DNA of 64,000 nucleotides from Burkholderiales bacterium (GTDB taxonomy: Bacteria > Pseudomonadota > Gammaproteobacteria > Burkholderiales > Burkholderiaceae_C), in NCBI GenBank assembly GCA_016191525.1, contig JACPOK010000033.1, forward strand, positions 1 to 64,000. Direction: 5' to 3'. Position 1 is the first letter of the stretch, and the number at the start of each line of letters is the position of its first letter. Below the pieces are notes generated by a model. That model was not told where the DNA came from and did no database searches. It saw nothing but the letters and a program-made list of their open reading frames with translations. This document shows positions 11,569 to 20,809 of the stretch, one piece after another. A program made the position numbers and the translations under genes.

Positions 11569-13911
11569 ATGAAATTCCGCTTTCCCATCGTCATCATCGA
11601 CGAGGACTTCCGCTCCGAAAACTCCTCGGGACTGGGCATCCGCGCGCTTGCGCAGGCCATCGAGAGCGAGGGCTTCGAGGTGCTGGGCGTCACCGGCTAC
11701 GGCGACCTGTCGCAGTTCGCGCAGCAGCAAAGCCGCGCCAGCGCCTTCATCCTGTCGATCGACGACGAGGAATTCACGCCCGGGCCCGACCTGGACCCGG
11801 CCGTGCTGAACCTGCGCAAGTTCATCGAGGAAGTGCGCCGCAAGAACCTGGAAGTGCCGATCTACGTCTATGGCGAGACCAAGACCTCGCGCCACATCCC
11901 GAACGACATCCTGCGCGAGCTGCACGGCTTCATCCACATGTTCGAGGACACGCCGGAGTTCGTGGCGCGCCACATCATCCGCGAGGCCAAGAGCTACCTG
12001 GAAGGCGTTCAGCCGCCGTTCTTCAAGGCACTGCTCGACTACGCCGAGGACGGTTCCTACTCATGGCACTGCCCGGGCCACTCCGGCGGCGTGGCGTTTC
12101 TCAAAAGCCCGGTGGGGCAGATGTTCCACCAGTTCTTCGGCGAGAACATGCTGCGTGCCGACGTCTGCAACGCCGTCGAAGAACTCGGCCAGTTGCTGGA
12201 CCACACGGGCCCGGTGGCCGCCAGCGAGCGCAACGCCGCGCGCATCTTCAACGCCGACCATTGCTTCTTCGTGACCAACGGCACCAGCACCTCCAACAAG
12301 ATGGTCTGGCACCACACGGTGGCCCCCGGCGACGTGGTGGTGGTCGACCGCAACTGCCACAAGTCGATCCTGCACGCCATCATCATGACCGGCTCCATCC
12401 CGGTCTTCATGAAGCCCACACGCAACCATTTCGGCATCATCGGCCCGATTCCGCAAAGCGAATTCGAGCCCGCTGCCATCCGCGCCAAGATCAAGGCCAA
12501 TCCGCTGCTCAAGCATGTGGATTCGGAGACCGTCAAGCCGCGGGTGATGACGCTGACCCAATCAACCTACGACGGCGTGATCTACAACACCGAGACCATC
12601 AAGAAGATGCTGGACGGTTATGTGGACACGCTGCACTTCGACGAAGCCTGGCTGCCGCACGCCGCGTTCCACCCGTTCTACGGCCCCTACCACTCGATGG
12701 GCAAGAACCGAACGCGGCCGAAAGAGGCGCTGACCTTTGCCACCCAGTCCACCCACAAGCTGCTGGCCGGCATCAGCCAGGCCAGCCACGTGCTGGTGCA
12801 GGACTCGCAGAACCGCAAGCTGGACCGCCACCTGTTCAATGAGGCCTACCTCATGCACACGTCGACCAGCCCGCAATATTCGATCATCGCCAGCTGCGAC
12901 GTGGCCGCCGCCATGATGGAGCCGCCCGGCGGCACCGCGCTGGTGGAAGAGTCCATCCTGGAGGCGCTGGACTTCCGCCGCGCCATGCGCAAGATCGACG
13001 AGGAATACGGCAAGGACTGGTGGTTCAAGGTCTGGGGCCCGGACAAGCTGGTCGACGAAGGCATCGGCCGCGCCGACGACTGGATCATCAAGGGCGAAGC
13101 ACGGACAGCCAAGTGGCACGGTTTCGGCAACCTGGCCGAGGGTTTCAACATGCTGGACCCGATCAAGTCCACCATCGTCACGCCCGGCATGAACCTCAAC
13201 GGCAAGTTCGACAAGACCGGCATCCCCGCATCCATCGTCACCAAGTTCCTGGCCGAGCACGGCATCATCGTGGAGAAGACGGGCCTGTACAGCTTCTTCA
13301 TCATGTTCACCATCGGCATCACCAAGGGCCGCTGGAACACGCTGCTCACGGCCCTGCAGCAGTTCAAGGACGACTACGCCAAGAACCAGCCGATGTGGCG
13401 CATCCTGCCTGAGTTCTGCCAGCAGTTCCCGAAATACGAGCGCATGGGCCTGGCCGACCTGTGCCAGCACGTGCACGAGCTGTACGCGCGCTACGACATC
13501 GCCCGCCTGACCACCGACATGTACCTGTCGGACCTGACGCCGGCCATGAAGCCCAGCGACGCCTATGCCTATATCGCCCACCGCCGCACCGAGCGCGTGG
13601 AGATCGACGAGCTGGAAGGGCGCATCACCACCTCGCTGGTCACCCCTTACCCGCCGGGCATCCCGCTGCTGATCCCGGGCGAAGTCTTCAACAAGAAGAT
13701 CGTCGATTACCTGAAGTTCTCGCGCGAGTTCAACGCGCAGTGCCCCGGGTTCGAGACCGACATCCACGGCTTGGTGGAAATCGAGGGCGAAGACGGCAAG
13801 GTGCGCTACTACGCCGACTGCGTGGCCGGCGAACCGGCCAGGGCACCTGCAACGCCCGACGGCAAGCTGGTGCAGGTGGGCAATGACGGCCCGTTCGGCC
13901 GCACGGTCTAG
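11569..13911 (+). CDS. Fold-type I Orn/Lys/Arg decarboxylase (PLP-dependent)
   Basis: A 780-residue cytoplasmic enzyme that removes the carboxyl group of a basic amino acid to give a polyamine or diamine. It has an N-terminal response-regulator-like wing domain (about 1-140), the large PLP domain with the cofactor lysine K397 in TQSTHKLLAG and the PLP-binding HFDEAW, and a C-terminal domain ending near TPYPPGIPLLIPGE. The length is closest to inducible arginine decarboxylase (about 755 residues) and longer than lysine or ornithine enzymes (710-730), but the substrate cannot be fixed by eye. Start ATG 11569 has GGAGG 9 bases upstream. The gene is divergent from nfeD across 135 bases and convergent with fabI, only 6 bases apart. 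No antiporter is adjacent, unlike classic acid-resistance pairs. Confidence 0.92.
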   Translation: MKFRFPIVIIDEDFRSENSSGLGIRALAQAIESEGFEVLGVTGYGDLSQFAQQQSRASAFILSIDDEEFTPGPDLDPAVLNLRKFIEEVRRKNLEVPIYVYGETKTSRHIPNDILRELHGFIHMFEDTPEFVARHIIREAKSYLEGVQPPFFKALLDYAEDGSYSWHCPGHSGGVAFLKSPVGQMFHQFFGENMLRADVCNAVEELGQLLDHTGPVAASERNAARIFNADHCFFVTNGTSTSNKMVWHHTVAPGDVVVVDRNCHKSILHAIIMTGSIPVFMKPTRNHFGIIGPIPQSEFEPAAIRAKIKANPLLKHVDSETVKPRVMTLTQSTYDGVIYNTETIKKMLDGYVDTLHFDEAWLPHAAFHPFYGPYHSMGKNRTRPKEALTFATQSTHKLLAGISQASHVLVQDSQNRKLDRHLFNEAYLMHTSTSPQYSIIASCDVAAAMMEPPGGTALVEESILEALDFRRAMRKIDEEYGKDWWFKVWGPDKLVDEGIGRADDWIIKGEARTAKWHGFGNLAEGFNMLDPIKSTIVTPGMNLNGKFDKTGIPASIVTKFLAEHGIIVEKTGLYSFFIMFTIGITKGRWNTLLTALQQFKDDYAKNQPMWRILPEFCQQFPKYERMGLADLCQHVHELYARYDIARLTTDMYLSDLTPAMKPSDAYAYIAHRRTERVEIDELEGRITTSLVTPYPPGIPLLIPGEVFNKKIVDYLKFSREFNAQCPGFETDIHGLVEIEGEDGKVRYYADCVAGEPARAPATPDGKLVQVGNDGPFGRTV

Positions 13912-13917
13912 GAAGGC

Positions 13918-14715
13918 TCAGGCGGCTGCCGGGGGCTCGGCGATGCCGCCCACGACGTGGCTGAAGCCGCCGTCAACGTAGACGATCTCCGAGCTGACGC
14001 CGGAAGCCAGGTCCGACAGCAGGAACGCGGCGACGTTGCCGACGTCCTCGATCGTCACGTTCCGGCGGATCGGCGAGGCTTCGGCCACCACCGACAGGAT
14101 CTTGCCGAAGCCCTTGATGCCGCTGGCGGCCAGGGTCTTGATCGGGCCGGCGCTGATGCCGTTGACGCGTGTGCCCCTCGGTCCCAATGATTCGGCCAGG
14201 TACCGCACCGACGCTTCCAGCGAAGCCTTGGCCAGCCCCATGGTGTTGTAGTTGGGCACGGTGCGCTCGGCGCCCAGGTAGGTGAGAGTGAGCAGGGCCG
14301 ATTTGTCGTTGAGCATCGGCAGGGCGGCCTTGGCCATGCCCGGAAAGCTGTAGGCGCTGATGTCGTGGGCGATGCGGAACGCCTCGCGGGAGATGCCTTG
14401 CAGGAAGTCGCCGGCAATCGCCTCGCGCGGTGCGAAGCCGATGGCGTGCACGAAGCCGTCGAACTTCGGCCAGGTCTGCGCTAGGTCGGTGAACAGCTTT
14501 TCGATCTGGGCGTCGTCGCCCACGTCGCAGTCAAAAATCAGCTTGGAGCCGAAGTCCGCCGCGAACTCGGTGATGCGGTCCTTGAAGCGCTCGCCCACGT
14601 AGCTGAAGGCCAGTTCCGCCCCCTGCGCGTGGCAGGCTTTCGCGATGCCGTAGGCGATGGAGCGGTTCGACAGCACACCGGTGATCAACAATTTCTTGCC
14701 AGCCAGGAAGCCCAT
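13918..14715 (-). CDS. fabI: Enoyl-[acyl-carrier-protein] reductase (NADH), FabI
   Basis: A 265-residue short-chain dehydrogenase that makes the last reduction in each fatty-acid elongation cycle. The FabI-specific cofactor region [13 protein letters not shown] is at residues 13-25, and catalytic Tyr146, Tyr156 and Lys163 (YNTMGLAK) stand at the same positions as in E. coli FabI. The product ends [20 protein letters not shown] plus a short tail. It is divergent from yejA over only 39 bases and convergent with the decarboxylase. Being FabI, it is the class inhibited by triclosan and isoniazid-like diazaborines. Confidence 0.96.
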   Translation of the reverse strand: MGFLAGKKLLITGVLSNRSIAYGIAKACHAQGAELAFSYVGERFKDRITEFAADFGSKLIFDCDVGDDAQIEKLFTDLAQTWPKFDGFVHAIGFAPREAIAGDFLQGISREAFRIAHDISAYSFPGMAKAALPMLNDKSALLTLTYLGAERTVPNYNTMGLAKASLEASVRYLAESLGPRGTRVNGISAGPIKTLAASGIKGFGKILSVVAEASPIRRNVTIEDVGNVAAFLLSDLASGVSSEIVYVDGGFSHVVGGIAEPPAAA

Positions 14716-14754
14716 AGGTCACTTCAAAAGAAAAAATCAGGTCAGAATTGTCTC

Positions 14755-16575
14755 ATGCGAGGTTTGTTGCTCCTGTTGGCTTCGATGCTGGCGACGCCCT
14801 CATGGGCGGCGTACGGCTACGCCCTGTGGGACGACCTGAAGTACCCCGCCGGCTTCACCGCCTTCGGCTACGTCAATCCCGATGCGCCCAAGGGCGGCGA
14901 ACTGCGCCTGGTCAGCAACCAGCGCTACTCCACCTTCGACAAGTACAACCCCTTCACCATCAAGGGCTCACCGCCGGCTTACCTGGCCAACCTGCTGTTT
15001 GACTCGCTGCTGGCCGGCTCCATGGATGAGACCGCGTCTGGCTACGGCCTGCTGGCCGAGGACGTGGACGTGGCGCCGGACCGCATGAGCGCCACCTTCC
15101 GGCTGCGCAAGGAGGCGCGCTTTCACAACGGCTCGCCGGTGCAGGCCGCGGACGTCAAGCACAGCTACGACACCCTGATCGGCCCTTACACCTCGCCCGC
15201 GTACAAGTCGCTGCTGGAAGACGTGGCCGGCTGCGATGTGGTTGACGCCCAGACAGTGCGGTTCCGCTTCAAAAAGCCCAACCGCGAGCTGCCGCTCACG
15301 GTGGGCGGCATCCCGGTGTTCAGCCGTGCCTGGGGCATGGAAAACGGCAAGGCCAAGCGCTTCGACGAGGTGGTGACGGACACGCCCATCGGCAGCGGGC
15401 CCTACAAGATCGGCCCGGTGCGCTTCGGCAAGGACATCACCTACGTGCGCGACCCCAACTACTGGGCTCGCGGGCTGGCCATCAAGCGCGGCAGCCACAA
15501 CTTCGACCGCATCACAGTCAAGATCTACAAGGACAACACCGCGCGGCTGGAGGCACTGAAGGCCGTGGAGTTCGACATGATGACCTTCTACTCGGCCGGC
15601 GACTGGGCGCGGCGGGTCAACGGCAAGCGTTTCGATTCGGGCGAGCTGGTGAAAAACGAGTTCGCCCACCGGCAGCCCGCGGGGTTCCAGAGCTACGTGC
15701 TGAACAGCCGCAAGCCCCAGTTATCCGACCGGCGGGTGCGTGAGGCACTGGGCCTGGCGCTGGACTACGAGTGGATGAACCGCCAGATGTTCTACAACGG
15801 CTACCCACGCGTGAAGGACCTGTTCGGCAACACCGATTGCGCGGCCACCGGCCAGCCTTCGCCCGAGGAAACGGCCTTGCTGCAGCCGTGGAAAGGCACG
15901 CTGCCCGAGACGGTCTTCGGCCCGATGTACGAGCCGCCCAAAACCGAGGGCACCGGCCAGTCGCTGCGCGCCAACCTGCGCCGCGCCCAGGCCTTGCTGA
16001 AGGAGGCGGGCTGGGAATACCGCGATGGCGCGCTGCGCAATGCCCAAGGCAAGGCCTTCACGCTGGAATACCTGGACAGCAAGGAGGGCGGGGTGCGCAC
16101 CGTGTCGCCCTGGATGCGCAACCTTGAAAAGCTGGGCATCCAGCTGAAGTTCGCGTCGGTGGATTTCGCGCTCTACCAGCAGCGGCTGGACAAGTTCGAA
16201 TTCGAGATCACCAGCATCAACTTTCCCGGCACCCACAACCCGGGCCAGCAGCTGGCCGACATCTTCGGCAGCAAGGCCGCCGACACCGAAAACTCCGGCA
16301 ACTACATGGGCGTGAAAAGCCCGGCGGTCGACGCGCTGGTGGCCGCGGCCGTGGGCGCCAAAACCAAGGCGGAACTGCTGCCCGCCTGCCGCGCGCTGGA
16401 CCGGGTGATCATGCACAGCCACTACCTCATCCCGCAGTGGACGCTGATGTCCCACCGCATGGTCTACAACGGCCGGCGGCTGGCCTTCAAGCCGCCCATG
16501 CCGCCGTACGCGGGCGGCGAAGACTGGGTCATGCAGACCTGGTGGGCCAAAAACCCGCCACAGGAAGGCAAATAG
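14755..16575 (+). CDS. yejA: Periplasmic peptide-binding protein YejA (SBP family 5)
   Basis: A 606-residue extracellular solute-binding protein of an ABC importer. The signal peptide MRGLLLLLASMLATPSWA ends in an AxA-like site, followed by the typical YejA beginning (ALWDDLKYPAGFTAFGYVNP with the NPDAPKGG motif). The mid region has the family-5 pattern FRLRKEARFHNGSPVQAADV. Start ATG 14755 was chosen because it opens the signal peptide; an upstream in-frame extension would place charged residues ahead of it. It is the first gene of yejABEF. The Yej system takes up short peptides (microcin C in E. coli). Confidence 0.94.
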   Translation: MRGLLLLLASMLATPSWAAYGYALWDDLKYPAGFTAFGYVNPDAPKGGELRLVSNQRYSTFDKYNPFTIKGSPPAYLANLLFDSLLAGSMDETASGYGLLAEDVDVAPDRMSATFRLRKEARFHNGSPVQAADVKHSYDTLIGPYTSPAYKSLLEDVAGCDVVDAQTVRFRFKKPNRELPLTVGGIPVFSRAWGMENGKAKRFDEVVTDTPIGSGPYKIGPVRFGKDITYVRDPNYWARGLAIKRGSHNFDRITVKIYKDNTARLEALKAVEFDMMTFYSAGDWARRVNGKRFDSGELVKNEFAHRQPAGFQSYVLNSRKPQLSDRRVREALGLALDYEWMNRQMFYNGYPRVKDLFGNTDCAATGQPSPEETALLQPWKGTLPETVFGPMYEPPKTEGTGQSLRANLRRAQALLKEAGWEYRDGALRNAQGKAFTLEYLDSKEGGVRTVSPWMRNLEKLGIQLKFASVDFALYQQRLDKFEFEITSINFPGTHNPGQQLADIFGSKAADTENSGNYMGVKSPAVDALVAAAVGAKTKAELLPACRALDRVIMHSHYLIPQWTLMSHRMVYNGRRLAFKPPMPPYAGGEDWVMQTWWAKNPPQEGK

Positions 16576-16578
16576 GCC

Positions 16579-17601
16579 ATGTTCGCGTACATCCTCAAGC
16601 GGCTGCTGCTGATGATTCCCACCCTGCTGGGCGTCCTGCTGATCACCTTCGTGGTGATCCAGTTCGTGCCAGGCGGCCCTGTGGAACAGTACATGTCCGA
16701 AGCCAAGGGCTTCGGCGGCATCGAGTCGGGCGGCTCCAGCTACCGCGGCAACCAGGGGGTGGACCCCAAGCGCATCGAGCAGATCAAGGCGCTTTACGGC
16801 TTTGACAAGCCGCCCGGCGAGCGGCTGGTGCAGATGCTGGGCCAGTTCGCGCGCTTCGACCTGGGCAAGAGCTTTTTCCAGAACAAGGACGTGTGGTCGC
16901 TGATCCTCGAGAAGCTGCCGGTCTCCATCAGCCTGGGCCTGTGGACCTTCTTCATCAGCTATGGGGTGGCGGTGCCGCTGGGCGTGGCCAAGGCGGTGCG
17001 GGCGGGCTCGAAGTTCGACTTCATCACCACGCTGATCATCCTGGTCGGCTATGCCATTCCCGGCTTCGTGCTGGGCGTGGCGCTGCTGGTGGTATTCGGC
17101 GGGCAGCTGCAGTGGTTCCCGCTGCGCGGCCTGACTTCGCCCAACTGGGACGAACTGTCCTGGGGTGCGCGCATCGTGGACTACCTCTGGCACATCACGC
17201 TCCCCGTCACGGCCATGGTGTTCGGCAGCTTCGCGGTGACGGCCATGCTGACCAAGAACGCGTTCCTGGAGGAAATCCGCAAGCAATACGTGCTGACGGC
17301 GCGGGCCAAGGGCATGGACGAGAACCGCGTGCTGTGGAAGCACGTGTTCCGCAATGCGCTGATTCCCATCGTCACCGGTTTCCCCTCGGCATTCATCGGC
17401 GCGTTCTTCACCGGCTCACTGCTGATCGAGACGCTGTTCTCGCTGGACGGTATGGGCTTGCTGAGTTACGAAAGCGTGATCCGGCGCGATTACCCGGTGG
17501 TGCTGGGCACGCTCTACCTCTTCACGCTCATCGGCCTGGTGACCAAGCTGATCAGCGACCTTTGCTACGTGCTTGTGGATCCGCGAGTCAAGTTTGACTG
17601 A
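16579..17601 (+). CDS. yejB: ABC peptide transporter permease YejB
   Basis: A 340-residue inner-membrane permease with six predicted helices, including the conserved N-terminal FAYILKRLLLMIPTLLGVLL. The coupling-helix EAA motif is present as YVLTARAKGMDENRVLWKHVFRNA. YejB-type proteins carry a longer periplasmic loop after the first helix, seen here at about residues 40-100. The gene starts 3 bases after the yejA stop, and its last 8 bases overlap the proposed start of yejE, indicating one transcript. It forms the channel with YejE. Confidence 0.94.
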   Translation: MFAYILKRLLLMIPTLLGVLLITFVVIQFVPGGPVEQYMSEAKGFGGIESGGSSYRGNQGVDPKRIEQIKALYGFDKPPGERLVQMLGQFARFDLGKSFFQNKDVWSLILEKLPVSISLGLWTFFISYGVAVPLGVAKAVRAGSKFDFITTLIILVGYAIPGFVLGVALLVVFGGQLQWFPLRGLTSPNWDELSWGARIVDYLWHITLPVTAMVFGSFAVTAMLTKNAFLEEIRKQYVLTARAKGMDENRVLWKHVFRNALIPIVTGFPSAFIGAFFTGSLLIETLFSLDGMGLLSYESVIRRDYPVVLGTLYLFTLIGLVTKLISDLCYVLVDPRVKFD

Positions 17602-18643
17602 AGCCCCCGCCATCGCCGCCCACGCCAGCCCAGGCAAGCGGGCCTGGCGGCGCTTTCGCCGCAATCCGCTGGGCTTCTGGAGCCTGGTGGTGTTCAGCGT
17701 GATGGTGGTGCTGAGCCTGTTTGCCGAAGCGGTGTCCAACGACAGGCCGCTCGTCGTCCACTACAACGGCAGCACCTATTTCCCGGTGCTGCGCGACTAC
17801 TCCGAGCAGACCTTCGGCGGCGACTTCCCAACGCCCGCGGATTACCTGGACCCGTTCATCCGGGAACGCATCACCGCCGGCAGCAACTGGGCGGTCTATG
17901 CACCCAATCCCTATGGCCCGAAGACGCTGAACTACTTTGCCAAGTCGCCCAGCCCGGCGGCGCCCACCCGCGACAACCTGCTGGGCACCGACGACCGCGG
18001 CCGCGACCTGCTGGCCCAGCTGATCTACGGCTTCCGGGTGAGCGTGCTGTTCGGGCTGGCCCTGACGGCCATCGGTACGGTGCTGGGCATCATGGCGGGC
18101 GCGGTGCAGGGCTACTTCGCGGGCAAGACCGATCTGGCGTTCCAGCGCTTCATCGAGATCTGGGGCGCCATGCCCGAGCTGTACCTGCTGATCATCTTCA
18201 GCGCCATCTTCGCGCCCAGCGTGGCGCTGCTGCTGATCCTGCTGTCGGCCTTCGGCTGGATGTCGCTGGCCGACTACGTGCGGGCCGAGTTCCTGCGCAA
18301 CCGGCAGATGGACTATGTGCGCGCCGCCCGGGCGCTGGGCGTGGGCAACAGCCGCATCATGTGGCGCCACATCCTGCCCAACAGCATGACGCCCGTCGTC
18401 ACCTTCCTGCCGTTCCGCATGAGCGGCTCCATCCTGGCGCTGACCTCGCTGGATTTCCTGGGCCTGGGCGTGCCGCCGGGTACGCCGTCGCTGGGCGAGC
18501 TGCTCAGTCAGGGCAAGAACAACATCGACGCCTGGTGGATTTCGCTCTCCACCTTTGCCGTGCTGGTGCTGACGCTGCTGCTGCTGACCTTCATGGGCGA
18601 CGCGCTGCGCGACGCTCTCGACCCCCGAAAGGCCGACCGGTGA
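17594..18643 (+). CDS. yejE: ABC peptide transporter permease YejE
   Basis: A second permease, about 349 residues. A cytoplasmic Arg-rich N-terminus (KRAWRRFRRNPLGFWSL) leads into the first helix. A large periplasmic loop follows (about 45-125), then the transport helices with the EAA motif YVRAARALGVGNSRIMWRHILPNS. No ATG fits. TTG 17594 overlaps the yejB stop by 8 bases and is preferred; TTG 17573 is possible. Neither has a strong ribosome site, so translation is probably coupled to yejB. Family members begin with a similar short charged leader, which supports the choice. Confidence 0.9.
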   Translation: MTEAPAIAAHASPGKRAWRRFRRNPLGFWSLVVFSVMVVLSLFAEAVSNDRPLVVHYNGSTYFPVLRDYSEQTFGGDFPTPADYLDPFIRERITAGSNWAVYAPNPYGPKTLNYFAKSPSPAAPTRDNLLGTDDRGRDLLAQLIYGFRVSVLFGLALTAIGTVLGIMAGAVQGYFAGKTDLAFQRFIEIWGAMPELYLLIIFSAIFAPSVALLLILLSAFGWMSLADYVRAEFLRNRQMDYVRAARALGVGNSRIMWRHILPNSMTPVVTFLPFRMSGSILALTSLDFLGLGVPPGTPSLGELLSQGKNNIDAWWISLSTFAVLVLTLLLLTFMGDALRDALDPRKADR

Positions 18644-20250
18644 GCACGCCACTGCTAGAAGTACGCGACCTGCGTGTTGCCTTTGGCGGCAAGGAGGTGG
18701 TGCACGGCGTGAATTTCTCCATCGCGCCCGGCGAGAAGCTGGCGCTGGTGGGCGAGTCGGGCTCGGGCAAAACCGTCACGGCGCTGGCCTTGCTGGGGCT
18801 GGCGCAGAACGCAAAAACCACCGGTTCTGCGAGGCTGATCGGCCCGCAGAGCGCGCCAGCTGTGCGTGACCTGCTATCAATTCCGGAGCGCGAGCTGCTG
18901 GGCATCCGCGGCCAGGAGATCGCCATGATCTTCCAGGAGCCGATGACGGCGCTCAATCCGCTGTTCACCGTCGGCGACCAGATCGCCGAGGTGCTGGAGC
19001 TGAAACAGGCACTCAGCAAGCGGCAGGCGTGGGCCGGCGCCATCGAGGCGCTCGCGGCCACCGGCATCCCCGAGCCGGAGCGCCGGGCCAACGCGTTTCC
19101 CCACCAGCTGTCGGGCGGGCAGCGCCAGCGCGCCATGATCGCCATGGCGCTGGCGTGCCGCCCGCGCCTGCTGCTGGCCGACGAGCCCACCACCGCGCTG
19201 GACGTCACGCTGCGCGCGCAGATTCTCGAATTGCTGTCCGACCTACAGCGCCAGACCGGCATGGCGGTGCTGATGATCACGCACGACCTGAACCTGGTGC
19301 GCAAGTTCGCCGACCGGGTGGCGGTGATGGAAAACGGCCACCTGGTCGAGGAGGGCGCGGTGGCCGGCGTGTTCGCCAGCCCGCAACACGCCTACACCCG
19401 CAAGCTGATCGACAGCCGGCCGGTGCGCGACGTGGTCGAGGACGCCGCGCCGGCTGGAACGCCGGTGATGCAGGCCCAAGGCCTGCGCGTCGCTTATCCG
19501 GTGCCCGTGCCGGGCCTGCGCGGCTGGTTCAGGAAGGGCCAGTTCGTGGCCGTGCAGGGCGCCGCCTTCGCCATCCCGCCGGGCCGCACGCTGGGTGTGG
19601 TGGGTGAGTCGGGTTCGGGCAAATCCACCCTTGCGCTGGCCGCGCTGGGCCTGATTCCGCACACGGGCGAGATGGACGTGGTGGGCAGCCGCTGGGGCCC
19701 CGATGCCGCCGGCAACAAGGCCATCCGCAGGCTGGTGCAGGTGGTGTTCCAGGACCCGTTTTCTTCCTTGTCGCCGCGCATGACGGTGGAGGAGATCGTG
19801 GGCGAGGGCCTGCTGGTGCATGAACCCGGCCTGAAGCAGGCGGCCCGCCGTGAACGCGTCATCGCCGCGCTGGCCGACGTGGGCCTGGGCGAGGAACAGT
19901 TTCCCGGCCTGCTGGCGCGCTACCCGCACGAGTTCTCCGGCGGCCAGCGCCAGCGCCTGGCCATCGCCCGGGCGCTGATCGTGGGGCCCCGGCTGCTGAT
20001 CCTGGACGAGCCCACCAGCGCGCTGGACGTCACCATCCAGAAGCAGGTGCTCAAGCTGCTGCAGCGGCTGCAGCGCGAAAAGGGGCTGGCCTTCCTCCTC
20101 ATCACCCACGACGTGGACGTGATCCGCGCCATGGCGCACGAGGTGGTGGTGATGAAGGACGGAGAGATCCTGGAGGCCGGCCCGGTGGCCCAGGTGCTGG
20201 ATTCGCCCCGGCAGGACTACACGCGCACGCTGGTCGCGGCGGCAGCCTGA
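18640..20250 (+). CDS. yejF: ABC transporter ATP-binding protein YejF (tandem ATPase)
   Basis: A 536-residue double ABC ATPase that powers the YejABE importer. The first half has Walker A GESGSGKT (38-45), signature LSGGQRQRA and Walker B LLLADEPTT. The second half has GESGSGKS, FSGGQRQRL and LLILDEPTS. Start GTG 18640 overlaps the yejE stop by four bases (GTGA). An interspersed palindromic element lies in frame at 18842-18889, encoding GPQSAPAVRDLLSIPE in the loop between Walker A and the Q-loop (QEPMTALNP). The ABC motifs are intact, so the protein is probably functional. Confidence 0.94.
   Translation: MSTPLLEVRDLRVAFGGKEVVHGVNFSIAPGEKLALVGESGSGKTVTALALLGLAQNAKTTGSARLIGPQSAPAVRDLLSIPERELLGIRGQEIAMIFQEPMTALNPLFTVGDQIAEVLELKQALSKRQAWAGAIEALAATGIPEPERRANAFPHQLSGGQRQRAMIAMALACRPRLLLADEPTTALDVTLRAQILELLSDLQRQTGMAVLMITHDLNLVRKFADRVAVMENGHLVEEGAVAGVFASPQHAYTRKLIDSRPVRDVVEDAAPAGTPVMQAQGLRVAYPVPVPGLRGWFRKGQFVAVQGAAFAIPPGRTLGVVGESGSGKSTLALAALGLIPHTGEMDVVGSRWGPDAAGNKAIRRLVQVVFQDPFSSLSPRMTVEEIVGEGLLVHEPGLKQAARRERVIAALADVGLGEEQFPGLLARYPHEFSGGQRQRLAIARALIVGPRLLILDEPTSALDVTIQKQVLKLLQRLQREKGLAFLLITHDVDVIRAMAHEVVVMKDGEILEAGPVAQVLDSPRQDYTRTLVAAAA
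18842..18889 (-). repeat. Interspersed palindromic element, copy inside yejF
   Basis: The block reads GCAGAGCGC, then CAGCTGTGCGTGACCTGC, TATC and AATTCCGGAGC. It matches, in the same order, the reverse complement of the copies at 30482-30530 and 62739-62788. It is read in frame by yejF. Confidence 0.6.
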
Positions 20251-20260
20251 AGGGCCGGCC

Positions 20261-20677
20261 ATGACCGTTCCCGTTCCCACGCCCATTGCCGAGTCGGAAG
20301 TCGAGATCACCGCCATGCGGGCCCAGGGGGCGGGCGGGCAGAACGTCAACAAGGTCTCCAGCGCCATCCACCTGCGCTTTGACATTCCCAACTCATCCTT
20401 GCCCGAGGACCACAAGGAGCGGCTGTTGGCCCTGGCCGACCAGCGCATCACGCGCGACGGCGTGCTGGTCATCAAGGCCCAGCAGCACCGCAGCCAGGAC
20501 ATGAACCGGGCCGAGGCCTTTGGCCGCCTGCAGGAGCTTGTGGACAGCGTGGCCCGGCCACCCAGGGTGCGACGGGCCACCAAGCCCACCCGGGCTTCCA
20601 AGATGCGGCGGCTGGAAGGCAAGAACCTGCGCTCCCAGGTCAAGGTTTTGAGGGGAAAAGTGGGAGGCGACGGCTAG
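20261..20677 (+). CDS. arfB: Peptidyl-tRNA hydrolase / ribosome rescue factor ArfB
   Basis: A 138-residue ribosome-rescue hydrolase that releases peptides from ribosomes stalled without a stop codon. It has the release-factor catalytic loop AQGAGGQNVNK (GGQ at about residues 25-27) and the basic C-terminal tail (KMRRLEGKNLRSQVKVLRGK) that ArfB inserts in the mRNA channel. The length matches the family. It starts 10 bases after the yejF stop and may ride on that transcript. SmpB (30920-31393) provides the other rescue pathway in this window. Confidence 0.93.
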   Translation: MTVPVPTPIAESEVEITAMRAQGAGGQNVNKVSSAIHLRFDIPNSSLPEDHKERLLALADQRITRDGVLVIKAQQHRSQDMNRAEAFGRLQELVDSVARPPRVRRATKPTRASKMRRLEGKNLRSQVKVLRGKVGGDG

Positions 20678-20699
20678 CACAAAGACGGCTCGTAAACCC

Positions 20700-20728
20700 T
20701 TGCAAAACAAGGAGTTACGAGGTACAAT
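20700..20728 (+). promoter_or_regulatory. Sigma-70 promoter of the rimP-nusA-infB operon
   Basis: TTGCAA (20700-20705) and TACAAT (20723-20728) are separated by exactly 17 bases. The predicted start is near 20735, only a few bases ahead of the leader hairpin. Seen directly in the sequence; activity is inferred. Confidence 0.65.
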
Positions 20729-20738
20729 CCTTGCTTCA

Positions 20739-20780
20739 CGACCAAACGGGCGGGTAATCACCGCCCGTTTTTTTTGGTCG
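20739..20780 (+). terminator. Leader terminator/attenuator before rimP
   Basis: ACGGGCGG (20746-20753) pairs with CCGCCCGT (20761-20768) around GTAATCA, followed by eight T (20768-20775), a textbook intrinsic terminator. An outer stem CGACC (20739-20743) with GGTCG (20776-20780) would enclose the T-run in a longer hairpin once transcription passes it. It lies between the promoter and rimP, so it probably sets operon read-through; autoregulation of this operon through NusA is known in E. coli, and a rimP leader with a terminator is known in other proteobacteria. Confidence 0.75.
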
Positions 20781-20809
20781 ATCGCTTTTTGAAGGGACAG
20801 GCAGGAACA